Counted from the first letter of the stretch, positions 50,824 to 61,845 are shown. The stretch is 64,000 bases of DNA from Xylanimonas oleitrophica (GCF_003244315.1 NZ_QKWH01000001.1:186001-250000), one strand, 5' to 3'. The notes: a model not told the origin generated them from the letters alone. A program made the numbers and translations.

Positions 50824-52524
50824 TCAGCCCGCCAGGAACCTGTCGTACGCGGCGTCGGTGAGGAAGGGCGGGAAGCCCTCGCCGAGCGCCACCTCACGGA
50901 ACACGGCCGCCGCGTCGTCATACCGGTCGCCGTCGAAGCGCTCGAGGCCGGCCAGCACCTCCTGGAGCACCTGCTCGGTGCGCTCGCGCGTCACCGGGCC
51001 CTGCTCCGTGCGGGTGCCGGACGCGATCCACTGCCACACCTGGGACCGCGAGATCTCGGCCGTGGCGGCGTCCTCCATGAGCCCGTCGATCGCCGCGGCG
51101 CCCGTGCCCCGCAACCAGGAGGCGATGTAGCGCACTCCCACCGAGACGTTGGAGCGCAGGCCCGACTCCGTCACGGTCGCGCCCTCACGGCTCGCCGAGG
51201 CGACGTCCAGCAGGTCCGCCTGCCCCACCCGGACGTCGTCGCGGCGACGGTCCACCTGGTGCGGGCGGTCGCCCAGGACGGCGTCGAACTGGGCGCGCGC
51301 GGTGTCGATGAGGTCGGGGTGCGCCACCCACGACCCGTCGAACCCGTCGGCGGCCTCCCTGCGCTTGTCGGCGGCGACCTTCTCCAGAGCGCGCTCGGTG
51401 ACCTCGGGCCGCCTGCGGTCGGGGATGAACGCGCTCATCCCGCCGATCGCGTGGGCCCCGCGCCGGTGGCAGGTGGCCACCAGCAGCTCGGTGTACGCCC
51501 GCATGAACGGGGCGGTCATGGTCACCTGGTTGCGGTCGGGCAGCACGTAGCTCGACCCGCGGGTGCGCAGGCACTTGATGACGGAGAACAGGTAGTCCCA
51601 CCGGCCCGCGTTGAGGCCGGCCGCGTGCTCGCGCAGCTCGTAGAGGATCTCCTCCATCTCGAAGGCGGCGGGCAGCGTCTCGATCAGCACCGTGGCCCGG
51701 ATCGTGCCGCGCGGGATGCCCAGCGCGTCCTGCGCCGTCTCGAACACCTGGTTCCACAGCCGCGCCTCGCGGTAGCCCTCCAGCTTGGGCAGGTAGAAGT
51801 ACGGCCCCCGGCCGCGGGCCACCAGCTCGGCCGCGTTGTGGAAGAGGTACAGGCCGAAGTCGACCAGCGACCCCGACGCCGCGGTGACGCTGCCGTCCGG
51901 GTGCCGCACGCGCAGGTGCGCCTCGGGCAGGTGCCAGCCGCGCGGGCGGAACACGATGGTGGGCAGGTCCCTCAGCTCGGTCGAGCGCAGCGCGTAGCTC
52001 TTGCCCGCCTCGCTGGTGAACGCCAGCTCGCCGCGGATCGCGTCCCTCAGCGAGAGCTGCCCGCCGACCACGTTCTCCCACGTGGGCGAGGAGGCGTCCT
52101 CGGCGTCGGCGAGCCACACCCTGGCCCCCGAGTTGAGGGCGTTGATCGTCATCTTCGGGTCCGTGGGCCCGGTGATCTCGATCCGGCGGTCCTCCAGGCC
52201 GGGAGCGCCGGTGGACCCGGCGACGCGCCACGAGGGGTCGTCGCGCACCGGGCGGGTGCACGGGTTGAAGTCCGGGTCCTCCCCGTCGGCGATGGCCCGC
52301 ACGCGCTGGGCACGGGCGGCCAGGATCTCGGCCTGGGCGTCGGCGAACCGCTCGTGCAGCAGCGCCAGGAAGTCCAGGGCCTCGGGCGTGAGGATCTCGG
52401 CGTCGCGGTCCGTGGCGCGGCGGGTGGGGGTCACGGTGGTGCCCGACGCCGGCCCGGCCGTCCGCTCCTCAGTGCGGGTGGGCTCGTGCGTGGGGTCGGT
52501 GGGCTTGTCGGTCGCGGTCGTCAT
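50824..52524 (-). CDS. aceB: Malate synthase A
   Basis: 566 residues, glyoxylate-shunt enzyme condensing glyoxylate and acetyl-CoA. Key regions: DAEDASSPTWENVV, VLIETLPAAFEMEEIL (metal-binding Glu), AIGGMSAFIPDRR, GFDGSWVAHPDL and LMEDAATAEISRSQ (catalytic Asp). It has an added Thr/Pro-rich N-terminus of about 35 residues. Lies 60 bp downstream of aceA on the same strand, likely one operon. Confidence 0.95.
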   Translation of the reverse strand: MTTATDKPTDPTHEPTRTEERTAGPASGTTVTPTRRATDRDAEILTPEALDFLALLHERFADAQAEILAARAQRVRAIADGEDPDFNPCTRPVRDDPSWRVAGSTGAPGLEDRRIEITGPTDPKMTINALNSGARVWLADAEDASSPTWENVVGGQLSLRDAIRGELAFTSEAGKSYALRSTELRDLPTIVFRPRGWHLPEAHLRVRHPDGSVTAASGSLVDFGLYLFHNAAELVARGRGPYFYLPKLEGYREARLWNQVFETAQDALGIPRGTIRATVLIETLPAAFEMEEILYELREHAAGLNAGRWDYLFSVIKCLRTRGSSYVLPDRNQVTMTAPFMRAYTELLVATCHRRGAHAIGGMSAFIPDRRRPEVTERALEKVAADKRREAADGFDGSWVAHPDLIDTARAQFDAVLGDRPHQVDRRRDDVRVGQADLLDVASASREGATVTESGLRSNVSVGVRYIASWLRGTGAAAIDGLMEDAATAEISRSQVWQWIASGTRTEQGPVTRERTEQVLQEVLAGLERFDGDRYDDAAAVFREVALGEGFPPFLTDAAYDRFLAG

Positions 52525-52584
52525 GCGTGCCTCCTGGCTGTGGGTGCCGGCGCGCCGCGGGGAGCGCGGCCCGCCGGGGGCCGG

Positions 52585-53955
<1,371 letters not shown>

Positions 53956-54107
53956 CGTGTCCTCCAGGTCGAGTGCTGTCGAGTGCTCTGCGAGCGCCTG
54001 TGACTTCGACCTTCCTCGCCCTCGCCGGGCCTGCGCCAGGGTGGCCCGGGGAGAAGTTCTGCCGTTCTTCTCCTTGAGGGAAAGGGTGACGTGTGTCACC
54101 CTCAGTT
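53956..54107. promoter_or_regulatory. aceA/ramB control region
   Basis: 152 bp with three visible signals. A tandem 10-bp repeat GTCGAGTGCT lies at 53968-53987 near the aceA start. An inverted repeat GGAGAAG-N10-CTTCTCC is at 54050-54073. A palindrome AGGGTGAC-GTGT-GTCACCCT at 54083-54102 ends 5 nt before ATG of ramB. The last is well placed for autoregulation. Confidence 0.65.
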
Positions 54108-55613
54108 ATGGCTATCTCGACGTCGAGAGACCTTGCGGCACCGCCCGCGCCGGCGACCCCGGCGGTGCCGCTCCAGGACGAGCCCGACGCCCTGACCATC
54201 GGGCGCCGGGTCCGCCACCTGCGCACACGCCGCGGCATGACCCTCGAGGAGCTCGCCGCCGCCATCGGCAAGGCGCCCTCCCAGGTCTCCCTGCTCGAGA
54301 ACGGCCGCCGCGAGCCCACGATCGCGCGCCTGCAGGCCGTCGCCCGGGCGCTCGGCGCCTCCATCGACGACCTGCTCGCCCCGGAGCCGCCGTCGCACCG
54401 CGACGCGCTCGAGATCGAGCTCGAGCGCGCCCAGCGCGGCCCGCTGTTCAGCTCCCTCGGCATCCACCCCGTCCGCGTCGGCAAGTCGCTGCCCGGAGAC
54501 GCGCTCGAGGCGATCGTGGCCCTCCAGCGCGAGATCGAGCGCCTGCACACCGAGCGAGCCCTGACCCCCGAGGAGGCGCGGCGCGCCAACACCGACCTGC
54601 GCCACGACATGCGCGCGCAGGACAACTACTTCCCCGAGCTGGAGGAGGTGGCCCGCCGCCTCCTGGACGGCGTGGGGCACCACGGCGGGCCCCTGCCCCA
54701 GCGACAGGCCAGCGATCTCGCCGCCCACCTCGGGTTCCAGATCCACTACGTGCCCGACCTGCCCCACTCCACCCGCGCCGTCATCGACCGCCGCCACCAC
54801 CGCGTCTACCTGCCCAGCAACGGCATCCGCGGCCGCTCCGACGCCCGCTCCGCGCTCCTGCAGGCCCTCGCGTCCCACGTGCTCGAGCACGCCGAGCCAC
54901 GCGACTACTCCGAGCTGCTGCGCCAGCGCGTCGAGGCCAACTACCTGTGCGCGGCGCTCCTGCTGCCCGAGCGCGACGCCGTCCGGTACCTGCGCGCGGC
55001 CAAGGAGCAGCGGGCGATCTCGTTGGAGGACCTGCGCGACGCCTTCGCCGTCTCCTACGAGACGGCGGCGCACCGGTTCACCAACCTGGCCACCCGCCAG
55101 CTCGGCGTCCCCGTGCACTTCATGAAGGTCCACGAGTCCGGCGTCATCCACAAGGCGTACGAGAACGACGGCGTGCGGTTCCCCACCGACGCCCTGGGGA
55201 CGGTCGAGGGGCAGTACGTCTGCAAGCACTGGACCGCCCGGGTCGTCTTCGACGTGCCTGACAGGCTCAGCCCGTACTACCAGTACACCGACACCGTGAC
55301 GGGTACCTACTGGTGCACCTCGCGGGTGACCGACACGCCCGACGGGCAGTTCTCCGTGTCCGTGGGCGTGCCGTTCGCCCAGGTGAAGTGGTTCCTCGGC
55401 CGGGAGACCACGGCCCGCGCCACCTCGCGCTGCCCCGACGAGTCGTGCTGCCGCCGCCCGCCGCAGCCGCTGGCCGCCAAGTGGGCCGGGCACGCCTTCC
55501 CGAGCGCCCGCCCGCACGCCTCGATGCTGGCCGCGATGCCGCAGGGCGCCAGCCCCGGCGTCGACCAGACCGAGGTCTACGAGTTCCTGGAACGGCACGC
55601 GCCGCAGGGCTGA
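54108..55613 (+). CDS. ramB: RamB-type regulator of acetate metabolism
   Basis: 501 residues. XRE-type HTH at about 25-85 (LRTRRGMTLEELAAAIGKAP), a central IrrE/ImmA-like region (about 200-330) and a C-terminal short-chain fatty acyl regulator domain (HYVPDLPHSTRAVIDRR, VHESGVIHKAYENDG) with a Cys cluster (CPDESCC). RamB represses glyoxylate and acetate genes in corynebacteria, so it fits next to aceA/aceB. ATG 54108 is used; GTG 54093 would start within the palindrome. Confidence 0.9.
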   Translation: MAISTSRDLAAPPAPATPAVPLQDEPDALTIGRRVRHLRTRRGMTLEELAAAIGKAPSQVSLLENGRREPTIARLQAVARALGASIDDLLAPEPPSHRDALEIELERAQRGPLFSSLGIHPVRVGKSLPGDALEAIVALQREIERLHTERALTPEEARRANTDLRHDMRAQDNYFPELEEVARRLLDGVGHHGGPLPQRQASDLAAHLGFQIHYVPDLPHSTRAVIDRRHHRVYLPSNGIRGRSDARSALLQALASHVLEHAEPRDYSELLRQRVEANYLCAALLLPERDAVRYLRAAKEQRAISLEDLRDAFAVSYETAAHRFTNLATRQLGVPVHFMKVHESGVIHKAYENDGVRFPTDALGTVEGQYVCKHWTARVVFDVPDRLSPYYQYTDTVTGTYWCTSRVTDTPDGQFSVSVGVPFAQVKWFLGRETTARATSRCPDESCCRRPPQPLAAKWAGHAFPSARPHASMLAAMPQGASPGVDQTEVYEFLERHAPQG

Positions 55614-55630
55614 GAGCCCTGCGGCGCGTG
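55596..55630. terminator. Bidirectional hairpin over the ramB stop codon
   Basis: 16-bp perfect stem (55596-55611 and 55615-55630); the TGA stop of ramB (55611-55613) forms the last paired base and part of the GAG loop. Between convergent ramB and mnhG. Confidence 0.75.
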
Positions 55631-55679
55631 CGTGCGTCGTGCTCGGTGCGTCGGCGGTCGGTGACCGCGGCGGTGCCGG

Positions 55680-56075
55680 TCAGGCCTGCGGCTGCGGCGC
55701 AGCCGGCCGGTCGTCCGGCGTACCCGCCCCGGTGAGCCCGTCGCCGCCCTCGGCAGCGATCTCGTCCACCGTGGTGCTGGGCGCGAGGTCGGGTCCGGTC
55801 AGGTAGGCGGAGCGCGCCAGGGCCATGGAGCCGACGGCGGAGGTGGCGAGCTGCAGCGCGACCGCGATCACCACCTTGACGGTCGAGTCGAGGGCGGGCT
55901 GCAGCAGGAGCACGCCCACCACCACCTGGACGATGCCGAACCCGGCAGCCGTGGAGACCGCCGAGGCGCGCGTGTACAGGTCGGGGAAGCGCAGGAGCCC
56001 GAGCCCGGCGCTGAGGAACGTCAGCGCTCCGAGCACCACGAGCACCTGCCCGATCACGGCGAGGACCTGTGTCAT
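55680..56075 (-). CDS. mnhG: Mrp antiporter subunit MnhG/MrpG
   Basis: 131 residues. Three transmembrane helices with the family pattern LGLLRFPDLYTRASAVS and a hydrophilic tail of about 40 residues. Last gene of the Mrp operon, 4 bp after mnhF. Confidence 0.92.
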   Translation of the reverse strand: MTQVLAVIGQVLVVLGALTFLSAGLGLLRFPDLYTRASAVSTAAGFGIVQVVVGVLLLQPALDSTVKVVIAVALQLATSAVGSMALARSAYLTGPDLAPSTTVDEIAAEGGDGLTGAGTPDDRPAAPQPQA

Positions 56076-56079
56076 GCCG

Positions 56080-56340
56080 TCACCTCCGTCCTCGGGTCAT
56101 GACCCGTGCGAGCGAGAGCGCCGAGAGGAACCCGACGAGGGACGCGACGAGCACGAGGTCCAGCGTCCCGGTCGCGCCGAGCAGCGTGCCGAGCAGCGCC
56201 ACGAGCGCGATGACGCCGAAGAAGAACAGGTCGGCCGCGACGGCCCGGTCGGCGTCGCGGGGGCCGCGGACCATGCGGTGCACGGCCGGGAGCATGGACA
56301 GGGTCACCAGCACGACGGCGACCCACAGCACGGCGGTCAT
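56080..56340 (-). CDS. mnhF: Mrp antiporter subunit MnhF/MrpF
   Basis: 86 residues, three transmembrane helices. RMVRGPRDADRAVAADL is the MrpF signature. Overlaps mnhE by 4 nt. Confidence 0.92.
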   Translation of the reverse strand: MTAVLWVAVVLVTLSMLPAVHRMVRGPRDADRAVAADLFFFGVIALVALLGTLLGATGTLDLVLVASLVGFLSALSLARVMTRGRR

Positions 56341-56762
56341 CGGTCGGCTCCTTCCCGGCGCGTGGCGCGCAGCATGTGCTCCTCGATCCGGCGCACCTCG
56401 GCGCGCAGCTCGTCGGGGCCGTCGGCGTACATGCCGTGCACGTACAGGGTCCAGCGGGCCTCGTCGGCCCCGTCGGCACCGCCGGCACCGCCGGCACCGC
56501 CGGGGGCGTCGGCCTCGGGCCGGTCGCCCTCGCCGGCGCGCGCGCCCAGGGTGAGGGTGCCGGGCGTCAGGGTGATCGCGGCGCCGAGCAACGTGACCTC
56601 GGCCTCCGTGCGGCACCGGCTGGGATAGCGGGCGACACAGGGCGTGGACGCCTGCCCGGGCGTCACGCTGTCGCGGATCACCTTGACGTTGGAGGCCACG
56701 ACCTGGCCCAGGAACCACAGCACGAACCAGGCCCAGCGCAGGGGCCACGTGATCCAGCTCAT
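56337..56762 (-). CDS. mnhE: Mrp antiporter subunit MnhE/MrpE
   Basis: 141 residues. An N-terminal hydrophobic segment (WPLRWAWFVLWFLGQVVASN) is followed by the MrpE domain (LLGAAITLTPGTLTLG). A Gly/Ala-rich insertion (GGAGGAGGADGADEA), encoded by 9-bp repeats, precedes the conserved LYVHGMY. Overlaps mnhD and mnhF by 4 nt each. Confidence 0.88.
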   Translation of the reverse strand: MSWITWPLRWAWFVLWFLGQVVASNVKVIRDSVTPGQASTPCVARYPSRCRTEAEVTLLGAAITLTPGTLTLGARAGEGDRPEADAPGGAGGAGGADGADEARWTLYVHGMYADGPDELRAEVRRIEEHMLRATRREGADR

Positions 56763-58315
56763 CCGTTCATCACCGCCTGCACGTAGGTCGTGGTGTCGAG
56801 CAGGTTGCCCGCGGCCACCTCGCACAGCGCGAGCAGCCCCTCGGCGCCCAGGCCGAGCACCACGGTCAGGGCGGCCAGGGCCACCGACGGCAGCGCGAGG
56901 CCGAGGCCGACGCGCCGTCGCGGCTGCACGGCGAGGATGGTGGTGGCGTCCCGCGCGACGGTCTCGTCGAACTCGCCGGTCGCGTGGTCGGGGGCGAGGC
57001 CCCCGCTGCGCGCGGCGCCCTTGCGGGCCCAGAACATGCCCGACCAGATCTTCATCATGGACATGAGGGTCACGATGCTGACGACCAGCATCACCACGAC
57101 GGCGGCGATCTCGCCGGCGTCGAGCGCGGCCCAGATGAGGGTCAGCTTGGCCACGAACCCGGAGAACGGCGGGATGCCGGCCAGCGACATCGCGGCGACG
57201 AAGAACGCGACGGCCAGCAGCGGCTCGGCGCGGGCCACGCCGGTGACCGACCCGAGCGGCCCGGTGCCGTACCTGACCTCCACGGCCCCGGTGGACAGGA
57301 AGAGCGACGCCTTCACGATCATGTGGTGCAGCAGGTAGAAGATGCCTGCCGTGAGACCGAGGGGTCCGAAGAGGGCGACGCCGAGCAGGATGTAGCCGAT
57401 CTGGCTGACCATGTGGAAGGCGAGGATGGAGCGCGTGGAGCCCTCGCCCACGGCGCCCATGACGCCCACGGCCATGGTGATCGAGAACATCAGCACGCCC
57501 ACCCACAGGTACTCCTGCATGCCGTCGAACACGACGGCGTACACCCGGTAGATCGCGTACACGGCGACCTTGGTGTGCAGACCCGAGAACAGCGCCGTCA
57601 CGGCGGGCGAGGCGTCCGGGTACGTCCGGGTGAGCCAGCCGTGCGCCGGGACGATCGCGGCCTTCATCGACAGGGCGAAGAGGCACAGGGCGACGGCGAC
57701 CGCCACGGTCGTGGACTCGCGGGCGGCGCCGGCCAGCTCGGCCAGGTTGACGGTGCCGGCCACGCCGTAGGTCAGGGCCACCCCGGCGAGGAACACGGTG
57801 GAGACCAGCAGGTTCATGGTCACGTACAGCCGCGAGCCGGTCAGGCGCCGCAGGGGGGCGCGGCCCGAGAACGACATCACGAGCAGGCCGTAGGACGGCA
57901 GCAGCATGACCTCGATGAACACGAAGAGGTTGAAGAGGTCGGCGGTCAGCAGGGCTCCGTTGACGCCGGCCGTCAGCACCAGCACGAGCGGCGCGAAGAA
58001 CCGCAGGTGGGCGTGGCCGGAGGCGATGGCGAACGCCGAGCAGGCGAGCGACAGGATGCCGGTGACGGTCAGCAGGAGGGCCGCGAGCTGGTCGGCGACG
58101 AAGGGGATGGCGATGCCGGGCCCCCACAGGCCGACGGCGTGCCCGACGGCGGATCCGTCCGCCGTGGCGGTCACGAGCCACACGCCCGCACCGACAGAGG
58201 CGGCGAGCGTGGTCAGCAGGACGGCGTCGGAGCGGCGGGGCCCGAGGGGCAGGAGGACGAGCAGCGCGGCCACCACGAGGGGGACGGCCACCAGCATGGG
58301 GATCGCGGCGCTCAC
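56759..58315 (-). CDS. mnhD: Mrp antiporter subunit MnhD/MrpD
   Basis: 518 residues, about 14 transmembrane helices, related to proton-pumping NADH dehydrogenase subunits. Conserved Lys/His region FALSMKAAIVPAHGWL and LHTKVAVYAIYRV; IGYILLGVALFG; GIPPFSGFVAKL. GTG 58315 overlaps mnhC by 4 nt. Confidence 0.94.
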   Translation of the reverse strand: MSAAIPMLVAVPLVVAALLVLLPLGPRRSDAVLLTTLAASVGAGVWLVTATADGSAVGHAVGLWGPGIAIPFVADQLAALLLTVTGILSLACSAFAIASGHAHLRFFAPLVLVLTAGVNGALLTADLFNLFVFIEVMLLPSYGLLVMSFSGRAPLRRLTGSRLYVTMNLLVSTVFLAGVALTYGVAGTVNLAELAGAARESTTVAVAVALCLFALSMKAAIVPAHGWLTRTYPDASPAVTALFSGLHTKVAVYAIYRVYAVVFDGMQEYLWVGVLMFSITMAVGVMGAVGEGSTRSILAFHMVSQIGYILLGVALFGPLGLTAGIFYLLHHMIVKASLFLSTGAVEVRYGTGPLGSVTGVARAEPLLAVAFFVAAMSLAGIPPFSGFVAKLTLIWAALDAGEIAAVVVMLVVSIVTLMSMMKIWSGMFWARKGAARSGGLAPDHATGEFDETVARDATTILAVQPRRRVGLGLALPSVALAALTVVLGLGAEGLLALCEVAAGNLLDTTTYVQAVMNG

Positions 58316-58731
58316 GGGGTGGGCTCCTTGTGGATCTCGGGTGCGGCGGCCCCGTAGGCGCGCGCGATCTCTGCCACGTCGAGTGGGTCGTCGGAGGCGA
58401 CGACCTCGGAGCGCGCGGCGTCGGACAGGTCCCTCGTGTCGTCGTCGCGGCGGCCCACGACGGACAGCGCCAGCATGTAGACGGTGATCGCGAAGGCGAT
58501 GACGATGGCCGTCAGCACGAACGCCTGGGGGAGCGGGTCGGCCGTCGTCTGGGGGTCCACGGCGCCGTCGAGCGGCTGGTCGCGGCGGCCCGTGCCGCCG
58601 GCGGCCACCAGCAGCACGTTGACGGCGTGGCTGAGCAGCGCGAAGCCGAGGGCGATCCTCAGCATCTCCCGCTGCAGGACGAGGTAGACGCCGCCGGCGG
58701 CGAGCAGGCCGACGATGATGGCGACGATCAT
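58312..58731 (-). CDS. mnhC: Mrp antiporter subunit MnhC/MrpC
   Basis: 139 residues, three transmembrane helices of the NuoK-like type (LGFALLSHAVNVLLVAAGG, DPLPQAFVLTAIVIAFAIT) plus a hydrophilic tail. Overlaps mnhA and mnhD by 4 nt. Confidence 0.93.
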   Translation of the reverse strand: MIVAIIVGLLAAGGVYLVLQREMLRIALGFALLSHAVNVLLVAAGGTGRRDQPLDGAVDPQTTADPLPQAFVLTAIVIAFAITVYMLALSVVGRRDDDTRDLSDAARSEVVASDDPLDVAEIARAYGAAAPEIHKEPTP

Positions 58732-61532
58732 GCGCTCTCCTTCCCGGGAGCCACGGGCTCCGGCTGGGCGGGAGCCGGCCGCGGGGCGGCCGGTCGGGGC
58801 GGTGGTGCGGTGCGGCGGGGTGGTGGTTCGCTCCCGAGGAGGTCGAGGGCGGCGACGACCACGCCGATGACGGCCAGGTACACGCCGACGTCGAACACCA
58901 CGGCCGAGGTCAGGTGCACGCCGAGGACGTCGGCGTGCAGGGGCCGCAGGAACGACCCGTCGGCCAGGCCGGCGAGACCGGTCAGGACGGCGATGCCGAT
59001 GCCGGAGCCCACGAGGCGGAACGCCACCTTGGACCGGTCGGCGTCGCCCGCCGCCGCGAGGTAGGCGAGGGCGAAGCCGGACGCGGCGACCAGCGCCGCG
59101 ATGAAGCCTCCGCCCGGAGCGTTGTGGCCCCGCAGCAGGAACCACAGCGACACGAGCACCATGACCGGCGCGAACAGGCGGCTGGTCGCGCGGGTGAAGA
59201 CGCCGTTGGGCCCCGGGTCGGCCAGCGGGCCGGTGCGGATCAGGCGCGGCTCGGCGTCCTCCTTGGTGGGCAGGATCCGGGTCGCGTCCAGCAGCACCGC
59301 GATCACCAGGCCGGTCAGGCCCAGCACGGTCAGCTCACCGAGGGTGTCCAGCGCGCGGTAGTCGACGAGGATCGTGTTGACGACGTTGGTGCCGCCGGTG
59401 TCCGCGTAGACGTTCTCGAGGAAGTAGCGCCCGGCGGGGGACATCTCGCGCCGGCCGGTCAGCGCCCACGTGCCGGCGGCGGCCACGAGGCCCGTGACCA
59501 CGGCGAGCACCCCGGCCCCGGCAGCACGGCCGCGCGAGGGCCGGGCGAAGGTGCGCGGCAGGCGGCGCAGCAGCAGGACGATCACCACGACGGTCAGCAC
59601 CTCGACGAGCAGCTGGGTCAGGGCGACGTCCGCGGCACCGAGCGTGAAGAACAGGAGCGCGACACCGAAGCCGACGATGCCGACGGTCACCACGGCGCCG
59701 AGGCGGGAGCGCGCCCGCACCACGGTGGCGACGCCGGCGGCCACCACGGCCAGGAGCAGCCAGTCGGTGCCCTCCACGTGCGTGAGCGAGGGCCCGAGGC
59801 CCCCGACGGAGCCGAGGGCCACGGCCGCGATGACGACGGTGCCGACGAACGGGACCGCGAGGTGGCGGGCGGGGGCGTCGCTGCGGGTCAGGTCGCCGAC
59901 GCGCACACCGAGCGCGATCGTGCCGCGCTGCCAGGCCGCGACAGCCTGGACACCCGTGATCGGGAACAGGCGCCGGTCCAGGGCACGCTCGACGCGTGCC
60001 GCCTTCCAGGCCAGGAGGCCACCGAGCACCCAGACCCCCATGGAGAGGGCGAGCGCCACGGTGAGGCCGTGCCAGAGGGCCAGGTGCGGGTGCGTCTCCT
60101 CGCCGGCGGCGGCGCTCGCCGCGGTGGCGGCGAGGTCGTCCAGCGACCAGGCGGCCAGCCCGATGACGACGCCGGCCAGTGCCGGCAGCAGGGCCGGGAC
60201 GAGCAGCCCGGGGCCTTCCTCGTGCGGCTTGCGCGGGATGTCGGCCGACGCGGTGCCGGGCAGGGTGCGCAGCACCATGCGCGCGCAGTAGGCGAAGGTG
60301 AACACGGCGCCCACGGCGACGACGACGGCCAGGGCGGTGCCGGCCGGCGTCGGAGCCTCGACGAAGGAGGCGAGGATGGCCTCCTTGGAGACGAAGCCTG
60401 CCAGGGGCGGCAGGCCGGCCATCGAGGCGGCCGAGAGCACCAGGATCACCGAGGTCCACGGCATGGCCCGGCCGACGCCGCCGAGCAGGCGCACGTCACG
60501 CGTGCCGGTGCTGTGGTCGAGGATGCCCACCACCATGAACGCGGCCGACTTGAACAGCGCGTGGGCCAGGGTGTGCACCGACGCGGCGGCCAGGGCCTCG
60601 GGCGTGCCGATGCCGATCGTGGCGACGATGAGGCCGAGCTGGCTGACGGTCGAGTAGGCCAGCAGCTCCTTGAGGTCGTTGCGCTGCAGGGCGAACACGG
60701 CACCCATGACGCTGGTGAGCAGCCCGATGCCGACCAGCAGCACCGTCCACACCGGGACGTCGGCGAGGGCGGCCGAGAAGCGCAGCAGCAGGTAGATGCC
60801 GGCCTTGACCATTGCGGCGGCGTGCAGGTACGCGCTGACCGGGGTGGGCGCCACCATCGCGTCGGGCAGCCACGCGTGGAACGGGAACTGGGCAGCCTTG
60901 GTGAACGCCGCGACCGCGACCAGGGCGGCGACGGCACCGGCGAACGCCGGGTCGCTCTGCCAGGCCTCGTGCTGGAGGGCGGCGTGCAGCTGCGTGGTGC
61001 CGGTGCGCACGGCCACCGCGATGACGGCACCGAGCAGGCACAGCCCGCCGCCGACGGTCACCAGGAGCGTGCGCACCGCGGGGGCGTGCGCCTGCGGGCC
61101 GGTGCGGGAGATGAGGAAGAACGAGCACAGCGTCGTCATCTCCCACGCGACGAACAGCACGATGAGGTCGTCGGTGAGGACCAGGAGCGTCATGGCCGCC
61201 GCGAAGCCGGTCATCAGGCCGTAGAAGCCCGGGTGCGGCCCGCGCGCCAGGTACCGGGCGGAGTAGGCGAGCACGAGCGCGCCGACGCCGAGCACCAGCA
61301 CCAGGAACAGCACGCCGAGGCCGTCGGCGCGCAGGCGCAGCGCCACGTCGATGCCGGGGATCCAGGGCACCGACCAGGTGGTGCCCTCGGGCGGGGGCGC
61401 GAGGCCGACCCAGGCGGCCAGCGCCGCCAGGCCGGCGGCGAGCGGCCAGCCCGCCTCGCGGCCCATGACGCGGCCCAGCAGGGGCGCAGCCAGGGCGAGC
61501 AGGACGACGAGACCCAGCAGCACGGGCAGCAT
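58728..61532 (-). CDS. mnhA: Mrp antiporter subunit MnhA with fused MnhB domain
   Basis: 934 residues. The NuoL-like MrpA part has VAWEMTTLCSFFLI, AQFPFHAWLPDAMVAPTPVS and LHAAAMVKAGIYLL. The MbhD/MbhE-like region follows, and a C-terminal MnhB domain (RGHNAPGGGFIAALVAASGF, VVFDVGVYLAVIGV). This A-B fusion is normal in actinobacteria. First gene of the operon; ATG 61532. With the other subunits it forms the multisubunit Na+/H+ antiporter for sodium and alkali tolerance. Confidence 0.93.
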   Translation of the reverse strand: MLPVLLGLVVLLALAAPLLGRVMGREAGWPLAAGLAALAAWVGLAPPPEGTTWSVPWIPGIDVALRLRADGLGVLFLVLVLGVGALVLAYSARYLARGPHPGFYGLMTGFAAAMTLLVLTDDLIVLFVAWEMTTLCSFFLISRTGPQAHAPAVRTLLVTVGGGLCLLGAVIAVAVRTGTTQLHAALQHEAWQSDPAFAGAVAALVAVAAFTKAAQFPFHAWLPDAMVAPTPVSAYLHAAAMVKAGIYLLLRFSAALADVPVWTVLLVGIGLLTSVMGAVFALQRNDLKELLAYSTVSQLGLIVATIGIGTPEALAAASVHTLAHALFKSAAFMVVGILDHSTGTRDVRLLGGVGRAMPWTSVILVLSAASMAGLPPLAGFVSKEAILASFVEAPTPAGTALAVVVAVGAVFTFAYCARMVLRTLPGTASADIPRKPHEEGPGLLVPALLPALAGVVIGLAAWSLDDLAATAASAAAGEETHPHLALWHGLTVALALSMGVWVLGGLLAWKAARVERALDRRLFPITGVQAVAAWQRGTIALGVRVGDLTRSDAPARHLAVPFVGTVVIAAVALGSVGGLGPSLTHVEGTDWLLLAVVAAGVATVVRARSRLGAVVTVGIVGFGVALLFFTLGAADVALTQLLVEVLTVVVIVLLLRRLPRTFARPSRGRAAGAGVLAVVTGLVAAAGTWALTGRREMSPAGRYFLENVYADTGGTNVVNTILVDYRALDTLGELTVLGLTGLVIAVLLDATRILPTKEDAEPRLIRTGPLADPGPNGVFTRATSRLFAPVMVLVSLWFLLRGHNAPGGGFIAALVAASGFALAYLAAAGDADRSKVAFRLVGSGIGIAVLTGLAGLADGSFLRPLHADVLGVHLTSAVVFDVGVYLAVIGVVVAALDLLGSEPPPRRTAPPPRPAAPRPAPAQPEPVAPGKESA

Positions 61533-61845
61533 CAGCGGGCCTCGGGCAGGTCGTGGGGGTGGCGGGCGGGCGGGATCGGGCTCGCGGACGCGACGGCTCG
61601 GCTCACAGGGGTCCTCAGGGGTCGACTGACGGGACTCGTGGTGGTCCACCACAAGATCGCCGACCAGACTTCCCGGCACGCCGCGACGATCTTACGTGCC
61701 GTGCCGGGGTGGTCGGGACTCTCGACGAGACAGTACAGCGGACGGGCGCGCCCGGCCGGGTGAGCGGGCTGGTAGGAGCGCTGGTGGGAGCCTCCGGGAA
61801 GCCCTCGGTGCCGTGGGCGCGGCCCGCGGGAGCTCTCGCCGCTCC
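61533..61845 (-). promoter_or_regulatory. Leader and control region of the mnh operon
   Basis: 313 bp without a gene. On the minus strand TAAGAT (61694-61689) is a good -10 box, giving a leader of about 150 nt. The leader contains a perfect palindrome GTGGTGG-T-CCACCAC (plus-strand reading, 61638-61652). The -10 box lies inside a larger inverted repeat, CCCGGCACG (61672-61680) with CGTGCCGGG (61700-61708), so a bound protein could block it. Confidence 0.45.

Noticed and set aside
58914-61763. 949-codon open frame on the plus strand
   Set aside because: Antisense to mnhA; composition dominated by Gly, Arg, Glu and His.
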